NCBI GenBank assembly: GCA_934271245.1
Contig: CAKQQY010000051.1
Location: forward strand, 1 to 6,354
Reading direction: 5' to 3'
DNA from: an uncultured Clostridia bacterium
GTDB taxonomy: Bacteria; Bacillota; Clostridia; Christensenellales; Borkfalkiaceae
DNA: 6,354 nt
The notes under the pieces were generated by a model. The model searched no databases and was not told the DNA's origin. It saw only the letters and a program-made list of their open reading frames with translations. Positions 1 through 6,286 of the stretch are shown here, piece after piece. The translations under genes and the position numbers were made by a program. Positions within the stretch are counted from its first letter, which is position 1; each line of letters opens with the position of its first letter.

Positions 1-890
1 ATACCGTTACACATAAACAAACTTCTGTTGTTTAAAAACGCGGTCTGGGTATTTGTATGGTCCTGAGTTATAGAACCTGCCATAAGGTTTCCTTTTATCC
101 CACAAAAATCTCTCCATCTCTGCAAAATTTCTTTAAACTTTGCGGAACGAATAACCGCCACGGAAGCCTCGTTGCCTTTTAATAGGTCGTTAAATTCGTT
201 TTCAGAAAGCTCGGAAGCCATCGCAGGCAAAATAAGAGCGTCCAGACAGTAACTTGGGTATTTTCCGGGATAAGTAAGCCCGTAAATATTTGCATTATCG
301 GAATTCGCTTTTTTACAAACCGCATTGAGTTCTTCATAATTTTTAGGAAGAGTATATCCCTTTTCGCGAACGTACCCACCGTCGTAATATAATCCGCTCG
401 AACAATTCATTACCGGAATTTCATAAATCTTTCCGTCCCCGAAGTTTTCTATAACGGAAGTATTTATAACGTCTTTTATAAGAGTATTTTCGCCGTAAAC
501 GGTGGCAGTATCGTACCACTCCGTAATATCGAGGAATTTACCGTTTTTAACGAGATTAGCATCTGAAAGACCGTTGCCGTCAACAAATACGAGATCGGGC
601 GGAGTATCGCTTTTCCAGTTTTCGGACTGCTGAGTATTTGCACTCGGGCTTATTATTGCCTGCACCTTTATGGGTTTTCCGGCATCCTCGGTAGCGTCCT
701 CGAACGCGTCTATTACCGATGCCCAAGCAAGCTGAATCTCGGAACTTCCGTTGCAATAGATCTGTATGGATAGTTTTCCGGTATCCACTCCGCCGGTATC
801 TTCTCCCCCGCAACCGAACAACGTAAACGCACTCATCGAAATTACGGCGCACAACAATAAAGTTAAAACTTTTTTAATTGATTTTTTCAT
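1..890 (-). CDS. ABC transporter extracellular solute-binding lipoprotein, C-terminus cut by the window edge
   Basis: An uninterrupted frame runs from the ATG at 890 to the window edge, giving 296 residues with no stop. The N-terminus is a classical lipoprotein signal: KK-rich start, hydrophobic stretch at residues 8-25, then lipobox LFGC (24-27), so Cys27 should be lipidated and the protein anchored outside the membrane. The body resembles the family 1 (sugar-type) solute-binding fold: PPDLVFVDG (97-105), a DITEW motif (121-125), DGKIYEIPV (152-160), LYYDGGYVREKGYTLPKNYEEL region (167-188), and a TAFLNNRSLFMCNG block (283-296) like the usual 'F..G.aam...G' segment. Full-length relatives are about 430-480 residues, so roughly two thirds is visible. 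The start is supported by AAGGAG at 902-897, six bases upstream. Such proteins deliver sugars to CUT1-type permeases, whose genes would be expected past position 1. The ligand cannot be told. The family call is firm; sugar specificity is inferred. Confidence 0.9.
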   Translation of the reverse strand, partial: MKKSIKKVLTLLLCAVISMSAFTLFGCGGEDTGGVDTGKLSIQIYCNGSSEIQLAWASVIDAFEDATEDAGKPIKVQAIISPSANTQQSENWKSDTPPDLVFVDGNGLSDANLVKNGKFLDITEWYDTATVYGENTLIKDVINTSVIENFGDGKIYEIPVMNCSSGLYYDGGYVREKGYTLPKNYEELNAVCKKANSDNANIYGLTYPGKYPSYCLDALILPAMASELSENEFNDLLKGNEASVAVIRSAKFKEILQRWRDFCGIKGNLMAGSITQDHTNTQTAFLNNRSLFMCNG

Positions 891-939
891 AATAATCTCC
901 TTATTGACATTCTTAATAAAAAATCTTTCTATGGCTTAT

Positions 940-968
940 ATAGTATACTTAAAAAGAAATCCTGTCAA
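940..968 (-). promoter_or_regulatory. Sigma-A-type promoter of the solute-binding lipoprotein gene
   Basis: On the minus strand a perfect TTGACA (-35, 968-963) is followed after 17 bases by TACTAT (-10, 945-940). An overlapping TATACT at 947-942 would leave 15 bases. Transcription would start near 933, giving a leader of about 40 bases that contains the AAGGAG site. It is the only good promoter between the upstream terminator and the gene. Confidence 0.7.
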
Positions 969-1110
969 TTCTGATTTATACATTTACTTGCTAAAAAGAT
1001 GCACAATCAAGCGATTATATTGATTAAGGCTTAGTCATATAAAAACGCGCATAAATGCAGCTCCTGAATTCAAATATTCCGCAAAGTGCGCGAGCCACAA
1101 GATATGGTAA
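969..1110. other. Non-coding spacer upstream of the solute-binding protein promoter
   Basis: This spacer contains no convincing gene on either strand. It holds the GC-rich dyad at 1046-1092, listed separately, and a weak AATCAA/TTGATT inverted repeat (1005-1010 and 1020-1025) about 40 bases upstream of the -35 box. Either could be a regulator site for the transporter gene, but nothing in the sequence names a regulator. Confidence 0.4.
1046..1092. repeat. GC-rich imperfect dyad centred on TGAATTCA
   Basis: Perfect outer arms CGCGCA (1046-1051) and TGCGCG (1087-1092) flank an inner 8-base palindrome TGAATTCA (1065-1072). The two centres coincide within one base (1069 and 1068.5). The outer arms continue imperfectly, with TGCAG on the left matching CGCA on the right after a small gap. 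The segment is visibly richer in GC than the AT-rich DNA around it. It could be an operator, a structured RNA segment or a dispersed intergenic repeat. The function is unknown. Confidence 0.45.
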
Positions 1111-1119
1111 CAAAAAAAA

Positions 1120-1151
1120 GCACAAGACCTACTAAATCTTGTGCTTTTTTT
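1120..1151. terminator. Bidirectional intrinsic terminator downstream of the helicase gene
   Basis: An eight-pair stem GCACAAGA/TCTTGTGC (1120-1127 and 1137-1144) with a nine-base loop is flanked by A8 (1112-1119) and T7 (1145-1151). It therefore has a U-tail in both directions. On the minus strand it ends the helicase transcript about 160 bases after the stop codon. The plus-strand reading is equally strong, although no plus-strand gene is seen upstream. Confidence 0.85.
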
Positions 1152-1153
1152 GT

Positions 1154-1177
1154 TTTGTAGCTTTTTCGTACTACAAA
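1154..1177. repeat. Small hairpin in the helicase 3' untranslated region
   Basis: A perfect seven-base inverted repeat TTTGTAG/CTACAAA (1154-1160 and 1171-1177) has a ten-base loop. It lies just before the main terminator when read on the minus strand. A second, weaker hairpin GCTAT/ATAGC lies at 1182-1201. They may protect the transcript 3' end or be chance structures in AT-rich DNA. Confidence 0.4.
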
Positions 1178-1303
1178 GATGGCTATCACATACGAAATAG
1201 CTGCATTAATAATTCAGTTGACGTCTCTTAATATTTGAATAACTTTTGCCTTTAGGGACTATTTAATTAGATCTTCTCTCCAAAATAGCCTTATAAATGT
1301 AAG

Positions 1304-4300
1304 TTAAATATCACTTTGCAATTTGCCTTTTATAATAGCTAAACTCTTTTGCTTCGATTTATCAACAGAGAATCCAGCAACAACCTCTTGCATAGTTTCG
1401 GAACTCCAGTAGATTTTTAGTTTTTCCTTTGCGCGTGTAATTGCGGTATAAAAAATGCCGTGCGAGATTTTCTCCGCATTGCTACTCGGAATGACAACCT
1501 TAACCGACTTATATTCCAAACCTTGCGCCTTATGAATCGAAACTGCGTAAGCAAGTTGAAAAGGGACAATAGTTTTAGGACGATCTTCTTCTGCCATTTC
1601 CTCTTCGTAAGCAAGTACATCGAAGCGTATGCGAGTTACATCGCCAATTACATCCACAAATTCTATGCCGTCATTTTGGCAATCCTTTTCTGTTAACATA
1701 ATCTGTACATCAACTGTAAACTCAATCTTATTGCTATACAATTCTATCTGTACAATACGCCCCTTTAGATTATTATAAAGCAGAGAAAATCTGTCGGTAT
1801 CATTGAATAGAATATGATCTCCGGCTTTGTATGTCCAATCTCCCCAGCTAACCGGCTTTTGGACGTTAGTATGGGCGTTAGCATTTTGAAAATAATTATT
1901 TATATTATTCAAGCCAAACTTTCCATCATAATTTAAGCACAGAATCACCTCATCTTCTATATCGGAATGAAAGATGCTTTCTCCTATATTTTCGGAAAAC
2001 GGACCATCTATAACAAGTTTTTCCGTTATCAATGCTCCCTTGTTCCGAACTTCCTTCCATAGTTCTCTTAAACTCCGGTCATCTGTTCGCCAGTTGCTTA
2101 AAAGTTCAATATTTGATCCTTTAGCCTTAACAACATCTTTAGCGTAGGAAAACCAATTACCAAAATCAATGGACTCTATCTGATAGATATCTCCCGCAAG
2201 TACAAGGAATGAGTCCGAACGCATTTTTTCAAGGAAGGCTTTCATAACACGATTATCTATCGTGCTACACTCATCCACAAAAACAACATCATAATCCGGT
2301 AAGCTGACCTTTTTTGTAAAGCTATTAATACTAATAAAGTCAGCGTCTACCCCCGGATTTTCAATTCTCCGCCGCAAATTTTGTAAGGCCGTATGTGTTT
2401 TGGTGAGAAATAACTTCCGACGTCCGGTCAACATTGTTGAGATCATATTGAGCAATGTTGTCTTTCCTGTGCCGGCTGCCCCATACACCAGAAGCACACG
2501 AGAGTTCACAAAAGCATATTTTAAAGCCTCTTTTTTTTGGTGATCCGAAAAAGTGATCCCACAGTTCCTCAAATACCTTTCGTTATATTCTCTTTGACCT
2601 TTGTTCGGTATACGAGATAATTCTAACAGCTTATTTAGGATGAAAATCGTCGAGGCTTCATACGAACCGATACAAGCAGTATTCCCCTCCGGAATAATCT
2701 CATACCCTTGTTGCTTTTCCCAATCATCCAAGCCATCATTGTACTTTTGGATTGCTTGTTCTGTTAAATTCGCATCAAGGTTGCAATATATTTCTCCTGT
2801 GTCTTGAGTGTCTTTTGCAATAGTCCAATATGGAATGACTGCATCCGTTCTGTTTTTTTCAACCACACGAGCCAAGTACTTTACCTTATCGATTGTACTT
2901 GTATTACTTCCAGCCAAATCGGAAACAAGCGGGTTGCATTCAAACGGATAACATTTTTTGGACAGGTACAAGTCGTTGCATTGCCATTGGGGACTAAACT
3001 GAGACGGCATAACCCTTTCCAACAATTCCTCACGCAGGTTGAGCAGTAAATACCGAACAGTATATCGGCCAAAGATTTCAGACCCCATAGAATAGTTATC
3101 TCTTAGTTTTTGCAAGACAGCCCTAAAATAGGCAGTATTTACATCTTTGTAAATCATCTCTAAAAGATGTGAAAATTGTATCTCTTGCAGGTCAATCATT
3201 TCCAAGAAATTCATACCTGTTACGGTAAGAAAGCGCATCAAAGCATCATACTCTCCGTATTTTGTGGAAAGCTGGAGATTCATACAAAGTATCTTCCCCA
3301 ATTTGTTTAGACACTTTGGATCTACAGATACCATCCAAGATGTGATGATTTTAATTTCTGTATTAATTCCCCACAAATTAATATATGCCGGCGTATAATC
3401 GACTTGCACTGAATAATCTGTAGACATATCCAATTGGGTATATGCTGTAATACGGTTATACTTTGACGCATACATCCCGGCCTGTTGCAATGTCACCTCA
3501 AAGTATCGTTCTGTCCCAACAAAAAACGGAGTCTTCTTTTGAATATAATATCTCGTGCGACTATGTTTTATCTCTGAGCTTTTTGCAGAAAAAGCATTTG
3601 CAATCAGTTCATAATACTGCTTATCCAGTTCGTCGGATTCTGTATGCTTCTGAAATTTCTCTAAGTTTTGAAGTACAGTAATATTATATCTTTCTGATAA
3701 CATCTTGCGAATCTGCCACATAAAGCTATAATATTTCCGCATCAGTCGCTCGGACTGTCCATCATCCGGAATCCGCCGTCCGATATACTGCAGCCCGCGA
3801 TAAAAATCGCCTAAATACCTGGTATCTGCCTTCAAAAGAGCGTACTCCCAAGCAAATCCTGCATTTGGATTTTGGCATCCGTCTCCCATTGCATTCAGTA
3901 ACAAAGCCGAAATACATAAGTCGTTCAACCTCGTTAAAATTCTCCGAGATATGTTGTCACGATTCTTATTCAAGATACTAAGGTCATCAATGCTTTCCGT
4001 TATTTCTTCATCACAAACTTTGACAATCCGCTTGACTTCTTCGAAAGAGTAGTTGTGCCGCTCCAATTGGTTTACAAACGAATGCTGCTCTACTATTTCT
4101 TCTAACTTAACACAAAAAGCAGAGATGCTTTTGTCATCATTTGAAAGTTCCTCTTCCGGAGAAAAATTGATCGTAAAACTATCTTTTGCAAAATCAACAG
4201 CATTAAGGAAATTGGCCGACATATACTTCCAAAAAACCCTTTCGCTTCCTCGTTCCGCCGGATTGAGGACTACAAATATAATTCCCGGGTCTAATGACGC

Positions 4301-4618
4301 TTCACCACAAATAAATGCAGGAAATGCAAGATCTTTTAGTGCATATTTGATAACTCCATCACACTCGGTATAATTGCGTGTTCCCTTTATTTGGACATAG
4401 AAAGTTTGCTTAGGTCGTCTAGAAATATCCGGGATTGGAACAAATTCAAATGTTCCGTCGTGATTAGGCCACTTATCATCTGCCGCAAATGAAGTATTTA
4501 TCCTTCCGTTTGAGCGAAGGAATGTTTCCAAAACAGATACTGCCGCTCTATCATCAACAGAACGCTCCGAATGTGTTTTGATATGTCTTTCAATATTATT
4601 ATGTAAATTGTCTAACAT
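1304..4618 (-). CDS. DUF4365-like nuclease domain fused to an SF1B (RecD-like) helicase; candidate defence protein
   Basis: The gene encodes 1104 residues. Residues about 12-165 resemble DUF4365, a PD-(D/E)XK-like domain: a helix with Glu18, then Asp54-Gly55, then VQIK with Gln76 and Lys78, followed by hydrophobic strands (GIIFVVLNP, 112-120). Residues about 170-680 are unassigned, mostly helical, with a strand-rich block starting RYYIQKKTPFF (356-366). The C-terminus is an SF1B helicase: Gln694 ahead of Walker A GAAGTGKTT (713-721), Walker B VDEC (781-784), GDIYQ (809-813), an SNWRT motif (841-845), HKAQG (1029-1033) and TAITRAK (1058-1064). All catalytic motifs look intact, so it should hydrolyse ATP and translocate on nucleic acid in the cytoplasm. 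The start is supported by GAGGG about six bases upstream. It is a single-gene unit with its own promoter and terminator. Helicase assignment is firm and the N-terminal assignment likely. A role against phage or plasmids is inferred from architecture and location; DNA repair is the alternative. Confidence 0.92.
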   Translation of the reverse strand: MLDNLHNNIERHIKTHSERSVDDRAAVSVLETFLRSNGRINTSFAADDKWPNHDGTFEFVPIPDISRRPKQTFYVQIKGTRNYTECDGVIKYALKDLAFPAFICGEASLDPGIIFVVLNPAERGSERVFWKYMSANFLNAVDFAKDSFTINFSPEEELSNDDKSISAFCVKLEEIVEQHSFVNQLERHNYSFEEVKRIVKVCDEEITESIDDLSILNKNRDNISRRILTRLNDLCISALLLNAMGDGCQNPNAGFAWEYALLKADTRYLGDFYRGLQYIGRRIPDDGQSERLMRKYYSFMWQIRKMLSERYNITVLQNLEKFQKHTESDELDKQYYELIANAFSAKSSEIKHSRTRYYIQKKTPFFVGTERYFEVTLQQAGMYASKYNRITAYTQLDMSTDYSVQVDYTPAYINLWGINTEIKIITSWMVSVDPKCLNKLGKILCMNLQLSTKYGEYDALMRFLTVTGMNFLEMIDLQEIQFSHLLEMIYKDVNTAYFRAVLQKLRDNYSMGSEIFGRYTVRYLLLNLREELLERVMPSQFSPQWQCNDLYLSKKCYPFECNPLVSDLAGSNTSTIDKVKYLARVVEKNRTDAVIPYWTIAKDTQDTGEIYCNLDANLTEQAIQKYNDGLDDWEKQQGYEIIPEGNTACIGSYEASTIFILNKLLELSRIPNKGQREYNERYLRNCGITFSDHQKKEALKYAFVNSRVLLVYGAAGTGKTTLLNMISTMLTGRRKLFLTKTHTALQNLRRRIENPGVDADFISINSFTKKVSLPDYDVVFVDECSTIDNRVMKAFLEKMRSDSFLVLAGDIYQIESIDFGNWFSYAKDVVKAKGSNIELLSNWRTDDRSLRELWKEVRNKGALITEKLVIDGPFSENIGESIFHSDIEDEVILCLNYDGKFGLNNINNYFQNANAHTNVQKPVSWGDWTYKAGDHILFNDTDRFSLLYNNLKGRIVQIELYSNKIEFTVDVQIMLTEKDCQNDGIEFVDVIGDVTRIRFDVLAYEEEMAEEDRPKTIVPFQLAYAVSIHKAQGLEYKSVKVVIPSSNAEKISHGIFYTAITRAKEKLKIYWSSETMQEVVAGFSVDKSKQKSLAIIKGKLQSDI

Positions 4619-4624
4619 TATCTT

Positions 4625-4630
4625 CCCTCA
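4625..4630 (-). promoter_or_regulatory. Ribosome binding site of the helicase gene
   Basis: On the minus strand, TGAGGG ends six bases before the ATG at 4618 (GAGGG then AAGATA then ATG). No other in-frame start with comparable spacing lies nearby, which supports this start codon. Confidence 0.65.
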
Positions 4631-4662
4631 TTTCACATATAACTACATATGTCTTTAAATGT

Positions 4663-4691
4663 ATTATACCATATTGTGTTATTTTTTTCAA
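4663..4691 (-). promoter_or_regulatory. Promoter of the helicase gene
   Basis: On the minus strand, TTGAAA (-35, 4691-4686) and a perfect TATAAT (-10, 4668-4663) are separated by exactly 17 bases. The -10 is preceded by TGG, making a TGnTATAAT extended -10. Transcription would start near 4656, giving a leader of about 38 bases. An ACATATGT palindrome (4645-4652) lies just downstream of the start and could be a repressor site. The strength of the promoter suggests constitutive expression unless repressed. Confidence 0.75.
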
Positions 4692-4720
4692 GCCGTTTCA
4701 TCCATACGAAGAATGAAGCC

Positions 4721-4742
4721 TGAAACAAGCATTTTAATCTTC
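4721..4742 (+). repeat. Candidate left terminal inverted repeat of the IS
   Basis: It begins TGAAACAAGC and ends ATCTTC. It matches the reverse complement of 6074-6094 imperfectly, with the best agreement in the inner ATCTTC/ATTCTTC part and at the outer TG. Two further C bases outside both ends also match. The similarity is modest for AT-rich DNA. Confidence 0.3.
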
Positions 4743-4761
4743 TTCAATATTTTAGAAATTT

Positions 4762-4789
4762 TGATATTTACAGTCCGCTATCAATATCA
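4762..4789. repeat. Inverted repeat upstream of the transposase promoter
   Basis: Perfect seven-base arms TGATATT (4762-4768) and AATATCA (4783-4789) are separated by 14 bases. The symmetry extends imperfectly to GAAAT on the left and ATTTC on the right. The right arm covers the -35 position of the transposase promoter, so it could be an operator, or a hairpin that blocks transcription entering the IS from outside. Confidence 0.45.
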
Positions 4790-4798
4790 TTTCAAATA

Positions 4799-4807
4799 TG
4801 CTATAAT
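4799..4807 (+). promoter_or_regulatory. Extended -10 promoter of the transposase gene
   Basis: TGCTATAAT is a perfect extended -10 element. The -35 position (4779-4784, TATCAA) is a poor match, which is common when an extended -10 is present. Transcription would start near 4814. The ribosome binding site AGGAG (4825-4829) lies seven bases before the ATG at 4837. Confidence 0.6.
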
Positions 4808-4836
4808 TTTGCTTACTGTTTTTTAGGAGCAAATTT

Positions 4837-5991
4837 ATGAACAAACACACGGATAAAGAAAAAGCCGTCGTTGTCAACATGTACTTAAACGGCGAAACAA
4901 TTTCCAAAATTTCTCACGATTTAAAAATCTCCAGAACAACTATTTATGCTTGGATAAAAGAATACAACAACACATTTCATAACGGAAAAGAGCCAAACTT
5001 TCGTTATCTTCATGATTTACAGCAGAAATGCGAAAGACAACAAAAAATCATTGAAATACTACAATGTTCGCCTTGCGCTCCAAGCGCACCTTTGTCAAAA
5101 CGATACGAAGTCATTAAAAATCTTTCCAACGAGTATAATGTAAACATCTTATGCGAAGCACTTAAAGTTGCAAAAGGAAGTTATTATAATTATCTGTTGA
5201 GAAATAAAAACGGAGCAACAATAGCCGCTCAAAAACAATCCGAAATGTTGCCTGTAATAGAACAAATCTTTCATGAAAACAGTGAAATTTTCGGAAGTAG
5301 TAAAATTTATGCGATACTGAAAGACAGGGGCTATGCTATTTCAGAATCAACCGTCGCGAAAATAATGCATAATAACGGGATGTTTTCAATAAGAGCCTGC
5401 GCCAAAACGCTTTACAAGCAACAGCAGGAGCGTAAAACGAATATTCTGCAACAACAGTTTACCGTATCGCACCCGAACGAGGTTTGGGTGAGCGACGTTA
5501 CATATTTCAGTATATTTAACAAAATGTTTTATATCTGCGTCGTTTTAGATTTATACGCAAGGAAAGTTATAGCCTACAAAATTGCAAAGCACAACAGTAC
5601 ACAACTGACTAAAGCCACGGTTAAAGCGGCTTATGAAAAAAGAAAGCCACACAGCAATCTACTGTTTCACAGCGATCAAGGAAGCAACTACACATCCAAC
5701 GAATTCAGAAAATATCTGAAAGCCCTTAGCATCAGACAGTCTTTTTCTAATCCCGGAATGCCTTATGATAATTCCGTAATGGAATCGTTCTTCGGGAATT
5801 TCAAGCGTGAAGCGTTATACCGATATAGGTTTAAGACAGAAAAAGATTTTTTTGAGAGCATTGACGAGTACATGCTATTTTATAACAACAGCCGACCGCA
5901 TTCTGTTTTGATGAGCCAAACACCTGACAAGTACGAAGCCGAATATTTCAGAAAACACAAGGAAAAACAAACAGATGAAACTGAACAATAA
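4837..5991 (+). CDS. IS3-family DDE transposase, single open frame
   Basis: A 384-residue transposase that catalyses IS excision and integration. The N-terminus carries a helix-turn-helix (about residues 5-43, including ISKISHDLKISRTTIYAWI) for binding the IS ends, then a short heptad-like helix (about 57-76). A second helix-turn-helix-like segment lies at about 90-125 and the HTH_21-like region at about 140-185. The rve-type catalytic core starts near 213. The catalytic triad is visible as Asp220 (VSDVTYF), Asp280 (HSDQGSNY) and Glu316 (NSVMESFFG), with exactly 35 residues between the last two, and Lys323 seven residues after the Glu, as in IS3 enzymes. Most IS3 elements split this protein into two frames joined by a -1 ribosomal frameshift; here both parts lie in one frame. 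The gene appears intact and possibly active. The start is supported by AGGAG seven bases upstream. Confidence 0.95.
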   Translation: MNKHTDKEKAVVVNMYLNGETISKISHDLKISRTTIYAWIKEYNNTFHNGKEPNFRYLHDLQQKCERQQKIIEILQCSPCAPSAPLSKRYEVIKNLSNEYNVNILCEALKVAKGSYYNYLLRNKNGATIAAQKQSEMLPVIEQIFHENSEIFGSSKIYAILKDRGYAISESTVAKIMHNNGMFSIRACAKTLYKQQQERKTNILQQQFTVSHPNEVWVSDVTYFSIFNKMFYICVVLDLYARKVIAYKIAKHNSTQLTKATVKAAYEKRKPHSNLLFHSDQGSNYTSNEFRKYLKALSIRQSFSNPGMPYDNSVMESFFGNFKREALYRYRFKTEKDFFESIDEYMLFYNNSRPHSVLMSQTPDKYEAEYFRKHKEKQTDETEQ

Positions 5992-6118
5992 CGGTTCCGG
6001 AGCGCAAGGTCAAAAATTTTCTCACAGCCGATTTTGAATTTTCTTTCAAACGGTGTTCAGTTTGATTTAATTCGAAGAATCAAGTGTTTTAACAGGAAAT
6101 ATATATGTTATTGCATAA
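5992..6118. other. Non-coding spacer between transposase and tRNA terminator
   Basis: It contains the expected right end of the IS (candidate repeat at 6074-6094). An imperfect CCG...CGG hairpin lies around 6028-6053 with TTTGAA/TTCAAA-type arms, but it lacks a clean U-tail, so it is not called a terminator. No gene is supported. Confidence 0.4.
6074..6094 (-). repeat. Candidate right terminal inverted repeat of the IS
   Basis: On the minus strand it begins TGTTAAAACA and ends ATTCTTC, pairing imperfectly with 4721-4742. It lies about 100 bases after the transposase stop, a usual place for an IS3 right end. No target duplication confirms it. Confidence 0.3.
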
Positions 6119-6164
6119 GAAAAGACCTTGAAACCGAACAACAATGGTTCATATTTCAAGGTCT
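6119..6164 (-). terminator. Intrinsic terminator of the rRNA/tRNA-Asn transcript
   Basis: On the minus strand an eleven-base perfect stem AGACCTTGAAA/TTTCAAGGTCT (arms 6164-6154 and 6133-6123) is followed by a U-rich tail TTTTCTT. The 20-base loop contains an inner GAAC/GTTC pairing. It starts eight bases after the tRNA CCA end, which fits termination of the rRNA operon here. Confidence 0.85.
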
Positions 6165-6171
6165 ATTCACG

Positions 6172-6247
6172 TGGCTGCCCCTGACAGACTCGAACTGACG
6201 ACACTTCGGTTAACAGCCGAATGCTCTACCGACTGAGCTAAGGGGCA
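6172..6247 (-). tRNA. tRNA-Asn (anticodon GUU)
   Basis: The 76-base cloverleaf can be folded by eye: acceptor TGCCCCT/AGGGGCA, D arm GCTC/GAGC, anticodon stem TTCGG/CCGAA with loop CTGTTAA giving GTT, five-base variable loop GTGTC, T arm with loop TTCGAGT, discriminator G, and encoded CCA. It reads AAC and AAU codons as asparagine. The T stem GTCAG/CTGTC has one U-U mismatch (standard positions 50 and 64) that most tRNAs lack. It lies directly downstream of 5S rRNA on the same strand, so it is probably processed from the rRNA operon transcript. Confidence 0.96.
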
Positions 6248-6249
6248 AT

Positions 6250-6281
6250 AAAATGGATTCTGCTTTCACAAAATCCATTTT
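6250..6281. terminator. Hairpin between 5S rRNA and tRNA-Asn
   Basis: A perfect ten-base inverted repeat AAAATGGATT/AATCCATTTT (6250-6259 and 6272-6281) has a 12-base loop. Read on the minus strand only a short T run (partly inside the stem) follows before the tRNA. On the plus strand a six-T run follows. It may be an attenuating terminator or an RNase processing element separating 5S from the tRNA. Confidence 0.55.
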
Positions 6282-6286
6282 TTACT

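Larger units (their letters stand above)
4721..6094 (+). mobile_element. IS3-family insertion sequence, ends tentative
   Basis: The transposase at 4837-5991 is intact and has its own promoter, so a full element is expected. The best terminal inverted-repeat candidate pairs 4721-4742 (starting TGAAAC) with the reverse complement of 6074-6094 (starting TGTTAA). I count about 15 of 22 matching positions with one gap. The outer bases TG...CA fit IS3 elements and would give about 1.37 kb, a normal size. No convincing target-site duplication flanks these points (AGCC on the left, GGAA on the right). The presence of an IS is secure, but the boundaries are a guess limited by the helicase promoter on the left and the tRNA terminator on the right. 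Confidence 0.55.

Noticed and set aside
179..852. Two shorter minus-strand reading frames (179-379 and 580-852) within the left-edge gene
   Set aside because: They overlap the 296-residue solute-binding protein in a different frame, have low-complexity or Arg-rich translations, and lack ribosome binding sites.
766..1023. Plus-strand 85-residue reading frame
   Set aside because: It is antisense to the lipoprotein signal-peptide region and runs through that gene's promoter. It has no ribosome binding site or recognisable domain.
1005..1025. AATCAA/TTGATT inverted repeat as an operator
   Set aside because: The arms are only six AT-rich bases and lie about 40 bases upstream of the -35 box, with no second copy to support it.
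1055..1135. 26-codon plus-strand reading frame starting ATGCAG
   Set aside because: It has no ribosome binding site and overlaps the dyad and the terminator stem. Other frames here are also open by chance because the block is GC-richer.
1417..4373. Several 63-106-residue frames on both strands within the helicase gene
   Set aside because: All overlap the clearly coding 1104-residue frame and show no family features.
4677..6112. TGTTATT repeated at 4677-4683 and 6106-6112, considered as a target-site duplication of the IS
   Set aside because: The sequence directly inside these copies does not begin TG or end CA, and a seven-base match is unsurprising in AT-rich DNA.
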